A DNA stretch of 16,964 nt from Willaertia magna (GCA_902984215.1 CADWAF010000131.1:1-16964), one strand, 5' to 3'. Shown: positions 1 to 10,590, counted from the first letter of the stretch. A program made the numbers and translations. Notes: generated by a model not told the origin, from the sequence alone.

Positions 1-67
1 CATCATTATTGGATGTAGAAGTGGTTGTTGTTGTTGTAACATTATTCGTTGTTTTATTATTTTTCAT
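1..67 (-). CDS. N-terminus of a Thr/Asn-rich protein, cut by the window edge
   Basis: On the minus strand an ATG (complement of 65-67) opens a frame that stays open to the left edge for 22 codons. It reads Met-Lys-Asn-Asn-Lys followed by a run of Thr with some Ser and Asn. Low-complexity Thr/Asn starts are common in AT-rich protists. The ATG lies about 310 bp from the start of the next gene, which is read in the opposite direction, so a divergent gene pair is plausible. No family can be assigned from 22 residues, and a chance open frame is possible. Confidence 0.4.
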   Translation of the reverse strand, partial: MKNNKTTNNVTTTTTTSTSNND

Positions 68-378
68 TGATTATTTTACTTTAAAAAAAAATTACTGCGG
101 TGTTTTAATATTGTGTGTATATGTTAGAATGTGGGTTTTTAAAATTACTTCTTGTGTGTGATTGTTTTATATTATTGTTGTTGTTTTATACTTAAAATTT
201 TTTATTAATTGATAAAAAGAGTTGGTTATTTTTCGTTGTTTAAAGTATTTCATAAGAAAAACATTAAGTTATTTTTTTTTAATGATTTTTTTTTTTAATT
301 TTTTTTAAAAAAAGTTTTTTATGCAACAAACTGGTTGTTTGATCCTTTTGGGTACAAGATAAGTCAATCGGAAAGGTG
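68..378. promoter_or_regulatory. Divergent intergenic region with long poly-T tract
   Basis: This is a non-coding gap between the minus-strand Thr-rich gene and the FANCE-like gene. It is very T-rich on the plus strand, with a nearly unbroken T tract at about 271-320 just before the FANCE-like leader. Poly(dA:dT) tracts of this sort commonly mark nucleosome-depleted promoters in AT-rich eukaryotes. No TATA position can be picked with confidence in this composition. Confidence 0.35.
321..362 (+). other. Short upstream ORF in the FANCE-like leader
   Basis: The first ATG after the poly-T tract (321) starts a 13-codon frame ending in TAA at 360-362, only 16 nt before the main ATG at 379. It is out of frame with the main gene. 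If transcription starts before 321, scanning ribosomes would meet it first and it could lower FANCE-like translation. The transcription start is unknown. Confidence 0.35.
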
Positions 379-1890
379 ATGATGGCAAAGACAGCCTTTG
401 GAAAGGATTTGGTTATGGGATTTACTTGCTTTTTGACTTCGGAAACTTTCTTGGAAGGGTTGAAAGTTAATAATCACAGCCCTAAAAGAAGAGAAGAATG
501 GTTGAAAGAGATGATGAAGATGGTTTTTATTGAAGAAGAGAATAATGAAGACAATAACCTTTCTGCAATAGAGGATGATAATTGGATTAAAAAAACATTA
601 AATTATTATAACAAACAAAGTACCTCTTCTTCTACTTTAGTATTACCCTTTCTATGTACGTTACCTATACAATCCCAACTCTGTATTATTAATTATTTAA
701 TTAATGAATATAAATACTTTAAAAGAAAAGATCTAATAGAATTATTGGAATTATTAATTACAACTAAAGAAAATACTCAAAGTAGTCATTTAAGAGTTTT
801 ATGTTTGGAATTGTCCAAAAAGTTAAATGAAAGAGCTTTAATAGAGAAATTTTCTAATATTAAGGACAATAATAATATTTTCTTGACAACAAATGTACAA
901 GAGAATAATGCTTTTCATTCTACTTCAAAAGTTTTAGAAATGTATGAAGTGCCAATTTTTATAAGAAAAGAGAAAAGAACACTTGAGGAAAGTAATATTG
1001 TACAAGTTGAAGAAGAAGAAACTACAATAATTAACATTGAAGAGGATGAAATTGAAGAAGAAGATATAATAGATAAAAAGATAGAAACTAAAGAATTATT
1101 AATCTCAGAACAACCAATTATTAAAAAGCCTAAAATTATGGAATTATCAAGTGAATTAAAAAAGGAATTACAAAAAGTTAAGAAATTAATTGAAAAAGCT
1201 ACTAACCCAAAAGGTTTGAAAATAGATTTTACTCTCTTTAGTAATTGTTCTACTGATGAATTAGAATTATTATTAAAAGAATTAGGGATTGATAAATTAC
1301 ATGAAAATATAACATCTTACTTTGTTCAATCATGTGTTGAGATAATGAAGGAAGAAAGTATTTCAATTATTGTACAGTACTTTATTTTGTCAAAAGCTAA
1401 AGGGTTGAAGCAAAAAGCTTCCAGACAATTATTCCAAATGATTCAAGTAATTTCTAGCTCTTTTATGAATTCTATTGTAAATGATTTAATGATTCCATTA
1501 TTGAATAGTCAACCTTTAAATGTTGATCAATTAGAGTTATTGTCAAGAATTGTTGAAAAGATTTTAAAAATTGAACAAAAGACTGAACTCTTACAATACA
1601 TTTTAAAATCAACACAAGAAATTATATGGAATGATGACTTATTCACTTTTATTCAGAAATTATTAATGTCAGGCACTAATATTACAACAGTGGAATCATT
1701 GGTTGTAAAATTAGATGAACTTGCCCCTAACTTTACAAAATCCTTAAAGTTTGCCGTATTATTAAATCAAATTTTAACTCTTTTTGGCAACAAACTTGTG
1801 TCACACATTTCTTTATTAAAAGAAATAGTCACAGTGAATGAAACGAATATGAAAGAAGGTTTAAGTAAAAAGATTCAACAAATAAAGTAA
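379..1890 (+). CDS. FANCE: FANCE-like protein (Fanconi anemia core complex subunit E)
   Basis: This is a single-exon gene of 503 codons from the first of two adjacent ATGs; the in-frame GTG just upstream is not needed. The N-terminal half is variable and helical. An acidic Glu/Asp-rich linker lies near residues 210-240. The last ~245 residues form an all-helical repeat-like region resembling the conserved C-terminal domain of FANCE. The clearest similarities to the human protein as I recall it are a Trp-containing stretch leading into FIQKLL and a terminal Asn-Glu-Thr-Asn followed by a basic helix. FANCE links the Fanconi core ubiquitin ligase to FANCD2 in DNA interstrand-crosslink repair, in the nucleus. 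The match comes from residue patterns only, and an unrelated helical-repeat protein remains possible. The stop lies 4 bp from the stop of TTC27. Confidence 0.6.
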   Translation: MMAKTAFGKDLVMGFTCFLTSETFLEGLKVNNHSPKRREEWLKEMMKMVFIEEENNEDNNLSAIEDDNWIKKTLNYYNKQSTSSSTLVLPFLCTLPIQSQLCIINYLINEYKYFKRKDLIELLELLITTKENTQSSHLRVLCLELSKKLNERALIEKFSNIKDNNNIFLTTNVQENNAFHSTSKVLEMYEVPIFIRKEKRTLEESNIVQVEEEETTIINIEEDEIEEEDIIDKKIETKELLISEQPIIKKPKIMELSSELKKELQKVKKLIEKATNPKGLKIDFTLFSNCSTDELELLLKELGIDKLHENITSYFVQSCVEIMKEESISIIVQYFILSKAKGLKQKASRQLFQMIQVISSSFMNSIVNDLMIPLLNSQPLNVDQLELLSRIVEKILKIEQKTELLQYILKSTQEIIWNDDLFTFIQKLLMSGTNITTVESLVVKLDELAPNFTKSLKFAVLLNQILTLFGNKLVSHISLLKEIVTVNETNMKEGLSKKIQQIK

Positions 1891-1899
1891 ATATTTATT
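1881..1899. terminator. Back-to-back poly(A) signals overlapping two convergent stop codons
   Basis: AATAAA at 1881-1886 ends one base before the FANCE-like stop (1888-1890). The complement of 1894-1899 is also AATAAA and contains the TTC27 stop (1895-1897). The two coding regions are 4 bp apart, so each 3' UTR must extend into the other gene unless UTRs are almost absent. AATAAA is easy to obtain by chance here, so use of these hexamers is inferred. Confidence 0.4.
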
Positions 1900-4568
1900 G
1901 TAATTGTTGTTGAACTTTAGTAAGTAATTCACTCAAAGTTTTATAATCTTCAGTTTCTTTGAAAACTTGTTCAGTTCTTTTTGTAACAGATTTTAGAATA
2001 TCTTCTGCCATTGATAAATATTGAACTTTGACTTCCTCTTTTGGTGATAATTCTGCAACACGTTGTTGTAATTTAACTAATTCCTGTACACTAAAACAAA
2101 CTAGTTCAAATTTAGATTTTTCCTTTTCCCAACCACTCAATTGTAAACTTCTAACAAGTTTTTGACGTTTTTCAACAGCTAATTGTAAATGTTTAATCTT
2201 TTCTTCTTCATCCTTTGCAAATTCAGCAATTATTTCATGATAACCACTATATGCTTTCCAAACAAAAGGATCTAATGAAATCTTAGAGACAATCTTTTCA
2301 AACATGTCATACAATTCTTCTCTCATATGTTCAGCATGTGGTGGACTCTTTTCTGATAAAATTCTAAATACTCTCAAGAACATGTCTAATACATCAGTAT
2401 CCAGAATTTTATCTTGTTTAATATCTACTAATCTCTTAACAGCACTCATTGCATTATCAAAATCATTTGCATCAATACAAACATATAAATAATTTTGCCA
2501 AATTCTTGAATTATTATAAGCAATTCTAGAAGCTTCTTTCAAAGCAAGAACAGCACTTTGTTTGTTTCCTAGATTAACATGAACATTTGCTAAATTACTC
2601 CAAGCCTCAGCATCATATGCTTCAAGGAAGGTAGATCTAGAATAAGCATTCAAAGCTTTCTTCCATTCCTTACATTGCATACAACAAAATCCATATACAA
2701 ACCATGTCTTTTTATGAAGAGATGATAATGCTAATGATTCTTCAAAAGGTTCAAGAGCTTTTTCATACTCTTTAGCTTCTGTATAAAAGTAACCAATAGA
2801 ACGTTTAGCTCTAGCGAATCTATGTTTAGAAACTTCCCATGATTTTTCATACATTTCTAAAGCAGTGGCACATTGTTTAAATATTTCTTCTTCTCCTTCA
2901 ACGTGATATTCTTGTCTTAATTTCTCTGTTCTCATTAAATCTGCTAAAATACACCATAATAATGGATCGTTAGGATCTGATAATAAATTATCAATAGCAA
3001 CTTTCTTAGCTCTATTTTCTTGGTCTAATGAGACAAATGTCTTAATAGTATCTTCAACCATGTCATATTTCTTATAAATTAATAAAGCACTTTCATAAGA
3101 CCCAACTCTGGAATGAATTTGAGCTAATTCACGTTCTAATTCAAATATTGGTGGATATGCAGCAGAGTAGAAATATTTCAATCTAATATTTAAGTTTGGA
3201 TCTAATTGTTTATATTGTCCAACCAATTTTTCATATTGTTCAAGACTTCTAAGCAAGAAAGCGTGCTTTCCACATTCAATACGTGCACGAAGTAAAAGAG
3301 CTTCAGATTGAATCAACCAATTTTGTGGTTGTTCTAATACTCTAAAAATATATGGCATCATATTGTCTTTTGTTAAGCCATAATCTGGGTTTGTATTTTT
3401 AATATCCAAACTGAAAACATTAATTATTAAATAAGCCGCTATTAAGTACTTACCATAAAGCTAAGATAATACATTGGTCAATTGGTCTAATTTGACAATG
3501 AACTAAATCCTCTTCCTCTTCTTCAATATCATATTTTGGTTTTTCTAATAAATGTGAATCTTCTTCAAGAACAGCTGTTTCAGGTAATAATAAAGAACCA
3601 ATCATTACTTCTTCATTTTCTTCTTTAACAGTCTTTTCAATAGCTCTACTTTTTGCTTCTAAAACTAATTGTGCAGTCTTATAACTTTGATATTTTGTAC
3701 CTACACCCCATTTTCCTGTTAAATTTAAATATAAACCAGTGGCTTCTTTTGCTTTTTCAAAAGCCTCCAAAGCAAATTGTTGACGCATGAAATGGAAATC
3801 TACTAAACCCTTTTCAACATAATATCTTCCAATTAGTTCATCATTACCGTTATCATACTCTTTAATTATTGGATCTAAATATTCAAAACATTTTGTAATT
3901 TCATTTAATAAAGTTTCAGCACAATAAGTTAAAAGTCTTTGATGAGTAATATGTAATCTTAATTTCCACCATTTACTACTGTCAAGTAATGTTGCTTGTT
4001 TTAAAAAGTGTTCAGAACAAATTAAATAATGTGGATATTCGGTTTTTTGGAAAACAATTTCACCATCTATTGATAATTTATCAACAGCAAATTTTTGTAA
4101 AGGTTTTTCATTATTTTGTGACAAATTTTCGGTAAACGGAAGAGAAGTAAAAATTCCTTTGTCTAATGAAGGACCAACAAAATTTTGTTGAACAAATATT
4201 TGAATAAATAAAACTCCATAAAATAATATAAATCCATGTTTTATCTCTTCACTTGAATATTTATTTGAATTTAAAAATGTAGATATTTCGCTTTCCAAAT
4301 TTAAATAAAATTCTTAATTTATTTAATATATTTCACTAATAATTTAAATAAACAATAACTTACTATTCAATCCTTCTTCCGAAAAGTCATTACATATTAT
4401 CGGAAAATCTTTTTTTAATTGTTTTAATCCTTCCAAAAATCTTCCTTTCACAATTGAAATACCAAACTTTAATAGCTCTTTCAATTCGGCATTCTCTTCA
4501 TTATCAAATGCTTCTTGAAGAGCTTCCTCGTCATGACAAATCAACCATTCCTCAAACTGTTTCAACAT
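1895..4568 (-). CDS. TTC27: TTC27 homolog (tetratricopeptide repeat protein 27)
   Basis: Three exons (4364-4568, 3454-4312, 1895-3410) join in phase to give 859 aa, close to the human protein (about 840). Exon 2 carries the conserved N-terminal part, including an LFIQIFVQ-like helix followed by Gly-Pro and, later, a WWKLR motif. The exon 2/3 junction falls in the ILALCLDI segment, equivalent to a conserved helix in animals. Exon 3 holds the TPR array, roughly residues 545-690, with typical paired helices such as AWSNLANVHVNLGNKQSAV and a conserved IWQNYL motif. The function of TTC27 is poorly defined; the yeast relative Emw1 is essential and linked to cell-wall integrity. The gene shares a divergent promoter with RPN13 and converges on the FANCE-like gene. 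Confidence 0.93.
3411..3453 (-). other. TTC27 intron 2 (43 nt)
   Basis: On the minus strand it starts GTAAGT and ends TTTTCAG. Removal joins exon 2 to exon 3 in phase (2+1) and restores the conserved helix across the junction. Both flanking frames meet stops if it is retained. Confidence 0.92.
4313..4363 (-). other. TTC27 intron 1 (51 nt)
   Basis: It starts GTAAGT and ends TTAAG on the minus strand. Phase 1 joining gives a Phe-Tyr-Leu segment that lines up with the SYLEKQ region of animal TTC27. A second AG a little further into exon 2 would shift the frame, so the first AG is chosen. Confidence 0.82.
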
Positions 4569-4728
4569 TATTTTTTTGGCTCCAACAATAATTCACTTTT
4601 TAATTTGAACGTTTTTCAAAGACAGTCAGCGCGCACAGAGTTGCTTTTAAGGCTTTACATTTTCCATTTGTTCCGATGAGCAAACAAACAAACAGCAGGA
4701 ATTTGATTTTTAAATTTAAAATAAAAAA
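4569..4728. promoter_or_regulatory. Bidirectional promoter of TTC27 and RPN13
   Basis: The 160 bp between two divergent start codons must hold both promoters. The centre is unusually GC-rich for this window, with GCGCGC at 4629-4634, and a short CAAA tandem repeat lies at 4681-4692 on the RPN13 side. Both ATGs are preceded by A-rich leaders. A shared promoter is inferred from the spacing. Confidence 0.5.
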
Positions 4729-5918
4729 ATGTCTTTGAATCTCTTTGCACAAGCATCCCAAACTAGTGGTCCTGTATGTATTTTTTGATTTAAAGTTTTG
4801 GGAGTTTTAATTTATTGTTGGATCAATTTAGAAACCTCTTTTACAATTTAAAGCAGGTATTTTACATAAAACTGGAAATACAGTTAAGCCAGATAATCGT
4901 AAAGGTAAAATCGCTTTATTAATATCACCTGAAGATCAACTTCTTCATCTTCAATGGAGAGACAGAAAAGATTCAGTTCTTGAAGATTATATTTTATTCC
5001 CAGGTGACGCAACTTTTGAAAAGGTAGAAAAAGTAAAAGATGGTCGTGTTTATATTTTAAAATATACAACTGGAAGAGAACTTTTCTTTTGGATGCAAGA
5101 ACCAAAGACTGATAAAGATGAAGAATATCAAAAGAAGATTAATGAATATATAAATAATCCACCAAATAGTGATATTCAAGAATTACTTAATGAAGCTATG
5201 GGTGAAGAAAGATCAGAAGAAGAACAAACTACTACTCAAGCACCACGTTCTGGAAATTCTGTTCAATTAGATCAATTACAACAAATTATTCAAGGAATTA
5301 ATCCACAATCAACAAGACAACAAGGATCTTCTTCTTCATCAAACCAAAATCAAGAACAAGGTACGTCACAATTAATTTCACCACATACATATACACACAA
5401 AATAATTATTGTATGTGTTAACTAGCCTTAACTGATATTTTAAGAAATTTATCACAAGAAAAGGGATTAACTTTAGAACACATTTTATCATCTGATGCCT
5501 TGTGTGAGGCTGTAAAGAGACATCCTTCTATTCTTGAAAGAGAGGATCTTTTCTCTCATCTCCCTGAAGGTGATAACGATAGATCTTTTGAGACATTATG
5601 TTCTCATTTGAGATCCCCTCAACTTCATCAAGCAATTGATGTGTTCCATATGGCATTGTCTACAGGTCAATTACAAGGATTAATGGGATCATTTGGTTTA
5701 AATCCATCTGTTGCAGATCCACTTAGAGGAGGAGGTTAGTTGACACATACACTTAATTGACTAAGTTATTTCTTTTTTTTTAATTTTCTTAACATTTTAT
5801 TAACATAGGTCTTTTATCCTTTTTGAATGCACTGCAAAACAAAGCAGAAGAGGAAAAGAAGAATGATAAAAAAGATGATAAAAAGGATGATAAGATGGAT
5901 GAATCAGAAGATAAATAA
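4729..5918 (+). CDS. ADRM1: Proteasome ubiquitin receptor Rpn13/ADRM1
   Basis: Four exons (4729-4773, 4832-5360, 5426-5734, 5809-5918) give 330 aa. The N-terminal Pru domain (about residues 16-125) is strongly conserved, with an FKAG start, a PDNRKG motif, an FPGDATF segment that keeps the Asp used in ubiquitin binding, and the signature FFWMQEPKTD plus NEYINNPP. A Gln/Ser-rich linker follows, then a DEUBAD domain (about 195-295) with LRSPQLHQA and GQLQGLMGSFGL, which in known Rpn13 binds and activates the deubiquitinase UCH37/UCHL5. The C-terminus is a Lys/Asp-rich tail as in other Rpn13 proteins. It acts in the 19S regulatory particle of the proteasome, receiving ubiquitinated substrates. 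Only the short first exon is poorly conserved. Confidence 0.96.
4774..4831 (+). other. RPN13 intron 1 (58 nt)
   Basis: Donor GTATGT and acceptor ATTTAG, phase 0. It joins a 15-codon first exon to the Pru domain with the frame kept. Confidence 0.88.
5361..5425 (+). other. RPN13 intron 2 (65 nt)
   Basis: Donor GTACGT and acceptor AACTAG, phase 1. Removal joins the Gln-rich linker to the DEUBAD domain. If retained, the frame stops at the acceptor itself, since the final TAG is in frame. Confidence 0.92.
5735..5808 (+). other. RPN13 intron 3 (74 nt)
   Basis: Donor GTTAGT, a long pyrimidine tract, and acceptor ACATAG, phase 1. The in-frame stop at 5737-5739 lies inside the donor. Splicing adds the conserved LLSFLNAL helix and the charged tail. 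Confidence 0.92.
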
Positions 5919-5949
5919 TTGTGTATTTTGTACTCTTATAAATTTTATT

Positions 5950-5955
5950 AATAAA
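5950..5955 (+). terminator. Candidate RPN13 poly(A) signal
   Basis: AATAAA lies 32 nt after the RPN13 stop and about 50 nt before the katanin start. It is a reasonable position for 3' end formation in such a short intergenic gap, but the motif is frequent by chance here. Confidence 0.4.
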
Positions 5956-5998
5956 TATTTTATGTAAGTATGTAATTTTTTGTATGCAAATTATTTAA

Positions 5999-6006
5999 GC
6001 GCCAAA
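5999..6006. promoter_or_regulatory. E2F-like site just before the katanin start
   Basis: GCGCCAAA (reverse TTTGGCGC) matches the E2F/DP consensus and ends two bases before the katanin ATG. It is one of few GC clusters in the local intergenic DNA. If functional it would suggest cell-cycle control of katanin. Its closeness to the ATG would require a downstream position relative to transcription start or a very short leader. Confidence 0.3.
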
Positions 6007-6008
6007 AA

Positions 6009-7808
<1,800 letters not shown>

Positions 7809-7848
7809 CAAATTTATTTACAAGTATTGTACATTTGTATTTAAATTG
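7809..7848. terminator. 40 bp convergent spacer between katanin and the 375-aa gene
   Basis: Two genes end tail to tail with only 40 bp between the stop codons. Any 3' UTR of normal length must overlap the opposite transcript. No AATAAA is seen on the plus strand here. Confidence 0.4.
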
Positions 7849-8976
7849 CTACACTTTAAACTTCATTAAATCCTTTTGTTGGTATTGCTTGCAGTATTCA
7901 GATATCATATTTACACTGTCTCCAAAATCTCCAAACGGTCTCTTGTATTGAACTTGGTGAAAAGGCTTAGTTTTAACGTTAGTCTTAGGTTGGACAAAAT
8001 TTTGTTTATAAGTGGTTGTGCCTAGGTTGTAATTCCAATTCTTGTTTGATGTTGGACTTTTTTCTTTTATACTTTTTTCTTCTACCTCTGATAACAAGTC
8101 TAAAGTTTTTACAGGAGGGTATATTCCACCAGCTGAAGCTGTTGCAGTAAAAGTTGGCGTCCAACTTGGTGAATTACTTCCCTCGAAACTAGAGTTTTTG
8201 GGGGATTTATAAAATATCCTACTTGTAGTTGTGGTGACAGTTTGTGTTGGTGCTACAGCATAAGGTTTTTTACATTCGAAATCCCTCTCTCTGCCATGAA
8301 TTGGGGCTGTTGTTGGTCTTTTAAATGGATATTTCATTGTGATATTACTTTTTTCACATTTCTCTGTAGCTGAAGTATTCTTTTTAATGGTTGTAGTACT
8401 AGTTTTATTTACTATTGCACTCTTTGGTCTTCTTTTAAAAGTCAACCTTAATTTTTCCTCTGCAACTTCATTTGCGGGTTTATATTTATTTCGATCTAAC
8501 ATATGGGGTGTAGTTTCAATATATTTTGTTAAATACTCTGGTCCTGGTTGATTTGAATTTTTATACAACTTAATTCCCGTCATAACTTTTTTAAAAAGTT
8601 CTAATTCTTGTGAGGATGCTTCTTGTTTCATCCAACTTGCAATTTTTCGCATTGCCTTATCTTCTAATATACCACTCCCGTAATTGCTGGCTGAAAAGAA
8701 AGTTTTATCAATCTCACTCGAGGCAATATAAGGATTGCTCTTGGTTTCCGCAAGTTTTTTAAATAAAGCATGAAATTGTAAACGTTCTTCCTTAGAAGCA
8801 CATTCCTTTAACCATCCACTTACTCCCGCTAATGCCCTTTCATTAAATAAACTTCTATAACTACTAGTTAACAATTTACCGGATGTTTTCCTAATGTTTT
8901 TTAAAACAAATTCCTTCTTGTACTCTTGGTGTGCAGGAAAGGAGGGGTCGAAGTAGGGTTTGTAATTTGAAATCAT
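7849..8976 (-). CDS. Unrecognised 375-aa protein with a duplicated Trp-Lys motif
   Basis: This is a single open frame with an ATG in an A-rich context and a TAG stop. I do not recognise the family. The N-terminal third contains two related helical segments about 60 residues apart, centred on Trp55 and Trp115. Both have the pattern Trp-(Leu/Met)-Lys-x-x-Ala-Ser followed by Glu and an amphipathic helix with Phe-Lys-Lys. The remainder is Ser/Thr/Lys-rich and probably disordered, with Arg-Pro-Lys-Ser-Ala and Arg-Pro-Thr-Thr-Ala-Pro elements and a Thr-Thr-Tyr-Lys-Gln-Asn-Phe segment near the C-terminus. Short motifs of this kind occur in many axonemal and microtubule-associated proteins, so a cytoskeletal role is a guess. 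There is no signal peptide or membrane segment. The gene converges on katanin. Confidence 0.8.
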   Translation of the reverse strand: MISNYKPYFDPSFPAHQEYKKEFVLKNIRKTSGKLLTSSYRSLFNERALAGVSGWLKECASKEERLQFHALFKKLAETKSNPYIASSEIDKTFFSASNYGSGILEDKAMRKIASWMKQEASSQELELFKKVMTGIKLYKNSNQPGPEYLTKYIETTPHMLDRNKYKPANEVAEEKLRLTFKRRPKSAIVNKTSTTTIKKNTSATEKCEKSNITMKYPFKRPTTAPIHGRERDFECKKPYAVAPTQTVTTTTSRIFYKSPKNSSFEGSNSPSWTPTFTATASAGGIYPPVKTLDLLSEVEEKSIKEKSPTSNKNWNYNLGTTTYKQNFVQPKTNVKTKPFHQVQYKRPFGDFGDSVNMISEYCKQYQQKDLMKFKV

Positions 8977-9063
8977 TTTTTCTACAGTAAACTGTTTACA
9001 CTTTAACCTTAGTAACGGTAATAACGGTTATTTTTCCTGAGGATAACAGTAAAAGTGTTTTTA
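8977..9063 (-). promoter_or_regulatory. Unique upstream region of the 375-aa gene with tandem TAACGG boxes
   Basis: This 87 bp stretch lies between the minus-strand start codon and the left edge of the duplication. It contains two TAACGGT boxes at 9013-9019 and 9022-9028, matching the MYB recognition core, and a short inverted repeat GTAAAC-T-GTTTAC at 8987-8999. Both sit where promoter elements of the minus-strand gene would be expected. Confidence 0.35.
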
Positions 9064-9179
9064 ATGGTCTAATTTTTGTAGTTTATCTAAATGTAAACTG
9101 TCAAATTGAGTCTACTTTTATTAATTCTAAACCATTTTTATTTTCAAATTAAGAATTACAATAACAGTAGTTACCATAG

Positions 9180-10200
9180 TTTTTACTGACAAAAACCTAA
9201 AATAATTGTACTTAATATTTTATTTTTTTAAAACTTTGTAAAATTAATAAATTACAATTTATGATTTTTAATTTAATATCTTTGTAGTCTATTTTTTTTA
9301 TTATTTTTATAAAAAAAAAAACTTTATATGATTTTCTATAAAATTATAATGAAATTGTTAAGTTATTTTATTAATTGCTTGTATATTATTTTAATGTTAT
9401 TTTTAAAAATAAATATTTAAATTATTTTTAATATAATTTAATAATATTATATTTTATAATATTTTATTTTTTATTAAAAAATATTGCTTTATTTTATTAT
9501 TTTTAAAAAATTTATTATTATTTTGTAATTTATTATTTTTATTTAAATAATCATTTTTATAACATTTCTGTTTTAATTTTTAATTTTAATAATATTTGAA
9601 TATCTTATAATTATTAAATAATAATAATATATAACTTTAGATTTATTGTTATAAATAAAAGTAAATTTATTTAATTTTATAAATTTTTAATTTTTAATTA
9701 AATTATTTTTTAATTTATATTATTTATTATAAAATTTTTAATAATTTAATTTAATTTATATTTATATTATTTTATAATATAAGTGTTTTAAATCTAATTA
9801 ATATTATAATTTTAAACTATTTTATAAATTATTTATTAATAAATTAAAAATATTATTTTATAAATTTAATTACATAATAATTATTAATTATTTTAAAATA
9901 AATTATTTTATAAATTATTTAATAAATTTTAATTTTTTTTATAAATATTAACAATTATTTTTGTAAATTATTTAATAAATTATAAAAATTAAAATTACTG
10001 TAATTTTAATTATTTTAAAAAATATTATTATTTATTGTTTAATTAATATTTATGTTTAAAAATTTTTTTTAATAATAAAAAAATTATTATTACAATAAAT
10101 AAATAACAATTACTATTGTATTAAATGCTATTTTTTTCTATAAATATGTAAATTTATTATTTGATAACTAATTCAAAACTTAATATTTTTCTACTTAATT
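9180..10200. other. Extremely A/T-rich block, unit 1 copy
   Basis: This is about 1 kb of almost only A and T; several 60-base lines hold one G or C. No ORF, tRNA or recognisable element is seen. Variants of TTATAAATTATTTAATAAATT recur around 9821, 9907 and 9961, giving a loose repeat structure. It is far more AT-biased than the short intergenic gaps at 4569-4728 or 5919-6008. The role is unknown. Confidence 0.7.
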
Positions 10201-10315
10201 TCTTTTCAAGTTTACAAAAAAATAGGATTAATAATTTTAAAAATCTTTACTGTTTTTTCGAAACATACCCATATCTTTTTTCTTTTATAGTATAACTAAA
10301 GTATGTACATAAGAT

Positions 10316-10501
10316 TTAAAATTTGAAATCTCTTTCATTTTGTAATTTATCGTCATTAGTATTAAAAACCAAGTATTGATTGTTAATAAAATCTATTACA
10401 ATTATAGTTTTTTTAAACAATCTACAGGCTGCTGTAATTTTAATGTCATTTTCTTTGCCATTTTTGTTTAAGGTAGCACTGAATAGTTGTCGATGACTTG
10501 T
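10316..10501 (-). pseudogene. Possible coding relic (weak resemblance to OTU protease C-terminus)
   Basis: On the minus strand, 61 codons run without a stop between TGA (10502-10504) and TAA (10316-10318). The predicted residues are more protein-like than the surroundings, with a core Asp-Ile-Lys-Ile-Thr-Ala-Ala-Cys-Arg-Leu-Phe, then Thr-Ile-Ile-Val-Ile-Asp, then Gln-Tyr-Leu-Val-Phe-Asn. This spacing resembles the end of OTU-type cysteine protease domains, but no catalytic Asp-Gly-x-Cys segment or start codon is found upstream. The region is absent from unit 2, so no comparison is possible. It could be a chance open frame. Confidence 0.2.
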
Positions 10502-10513
10502 TCAACGTTGAAC
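10500..10513. repeat. 14-bp perfect palindrome
   Basis: GTTCAACGTTGAAC is a perfect inverted repeat without a spacer, in otherwise A/T-biased DNA upstream of the KH gene. It may be a dimeric factor site. It lies in the segment missing from unit 2. Confidence 0.4.
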
Positions 10514-10590
10514 CTCTGAATTAAAAAAAATTACAATTTTAAAAAGGATTTTGAAAGTCTAAAATTACAAAGTAATTGCTGTAAAAGTTA

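Noticed and set aside
2304..2492. Plus-strand frame of 62 codons
   Set aside because: It lies within TTC27 exon 3 on the opposite strand; a shadow.
4884..5105. Minus-strand frame of 73 codons
   Set aside because: It lies opposite the strongly conserved Pru domain of RPN13 and has no recognisable content; a shadow.
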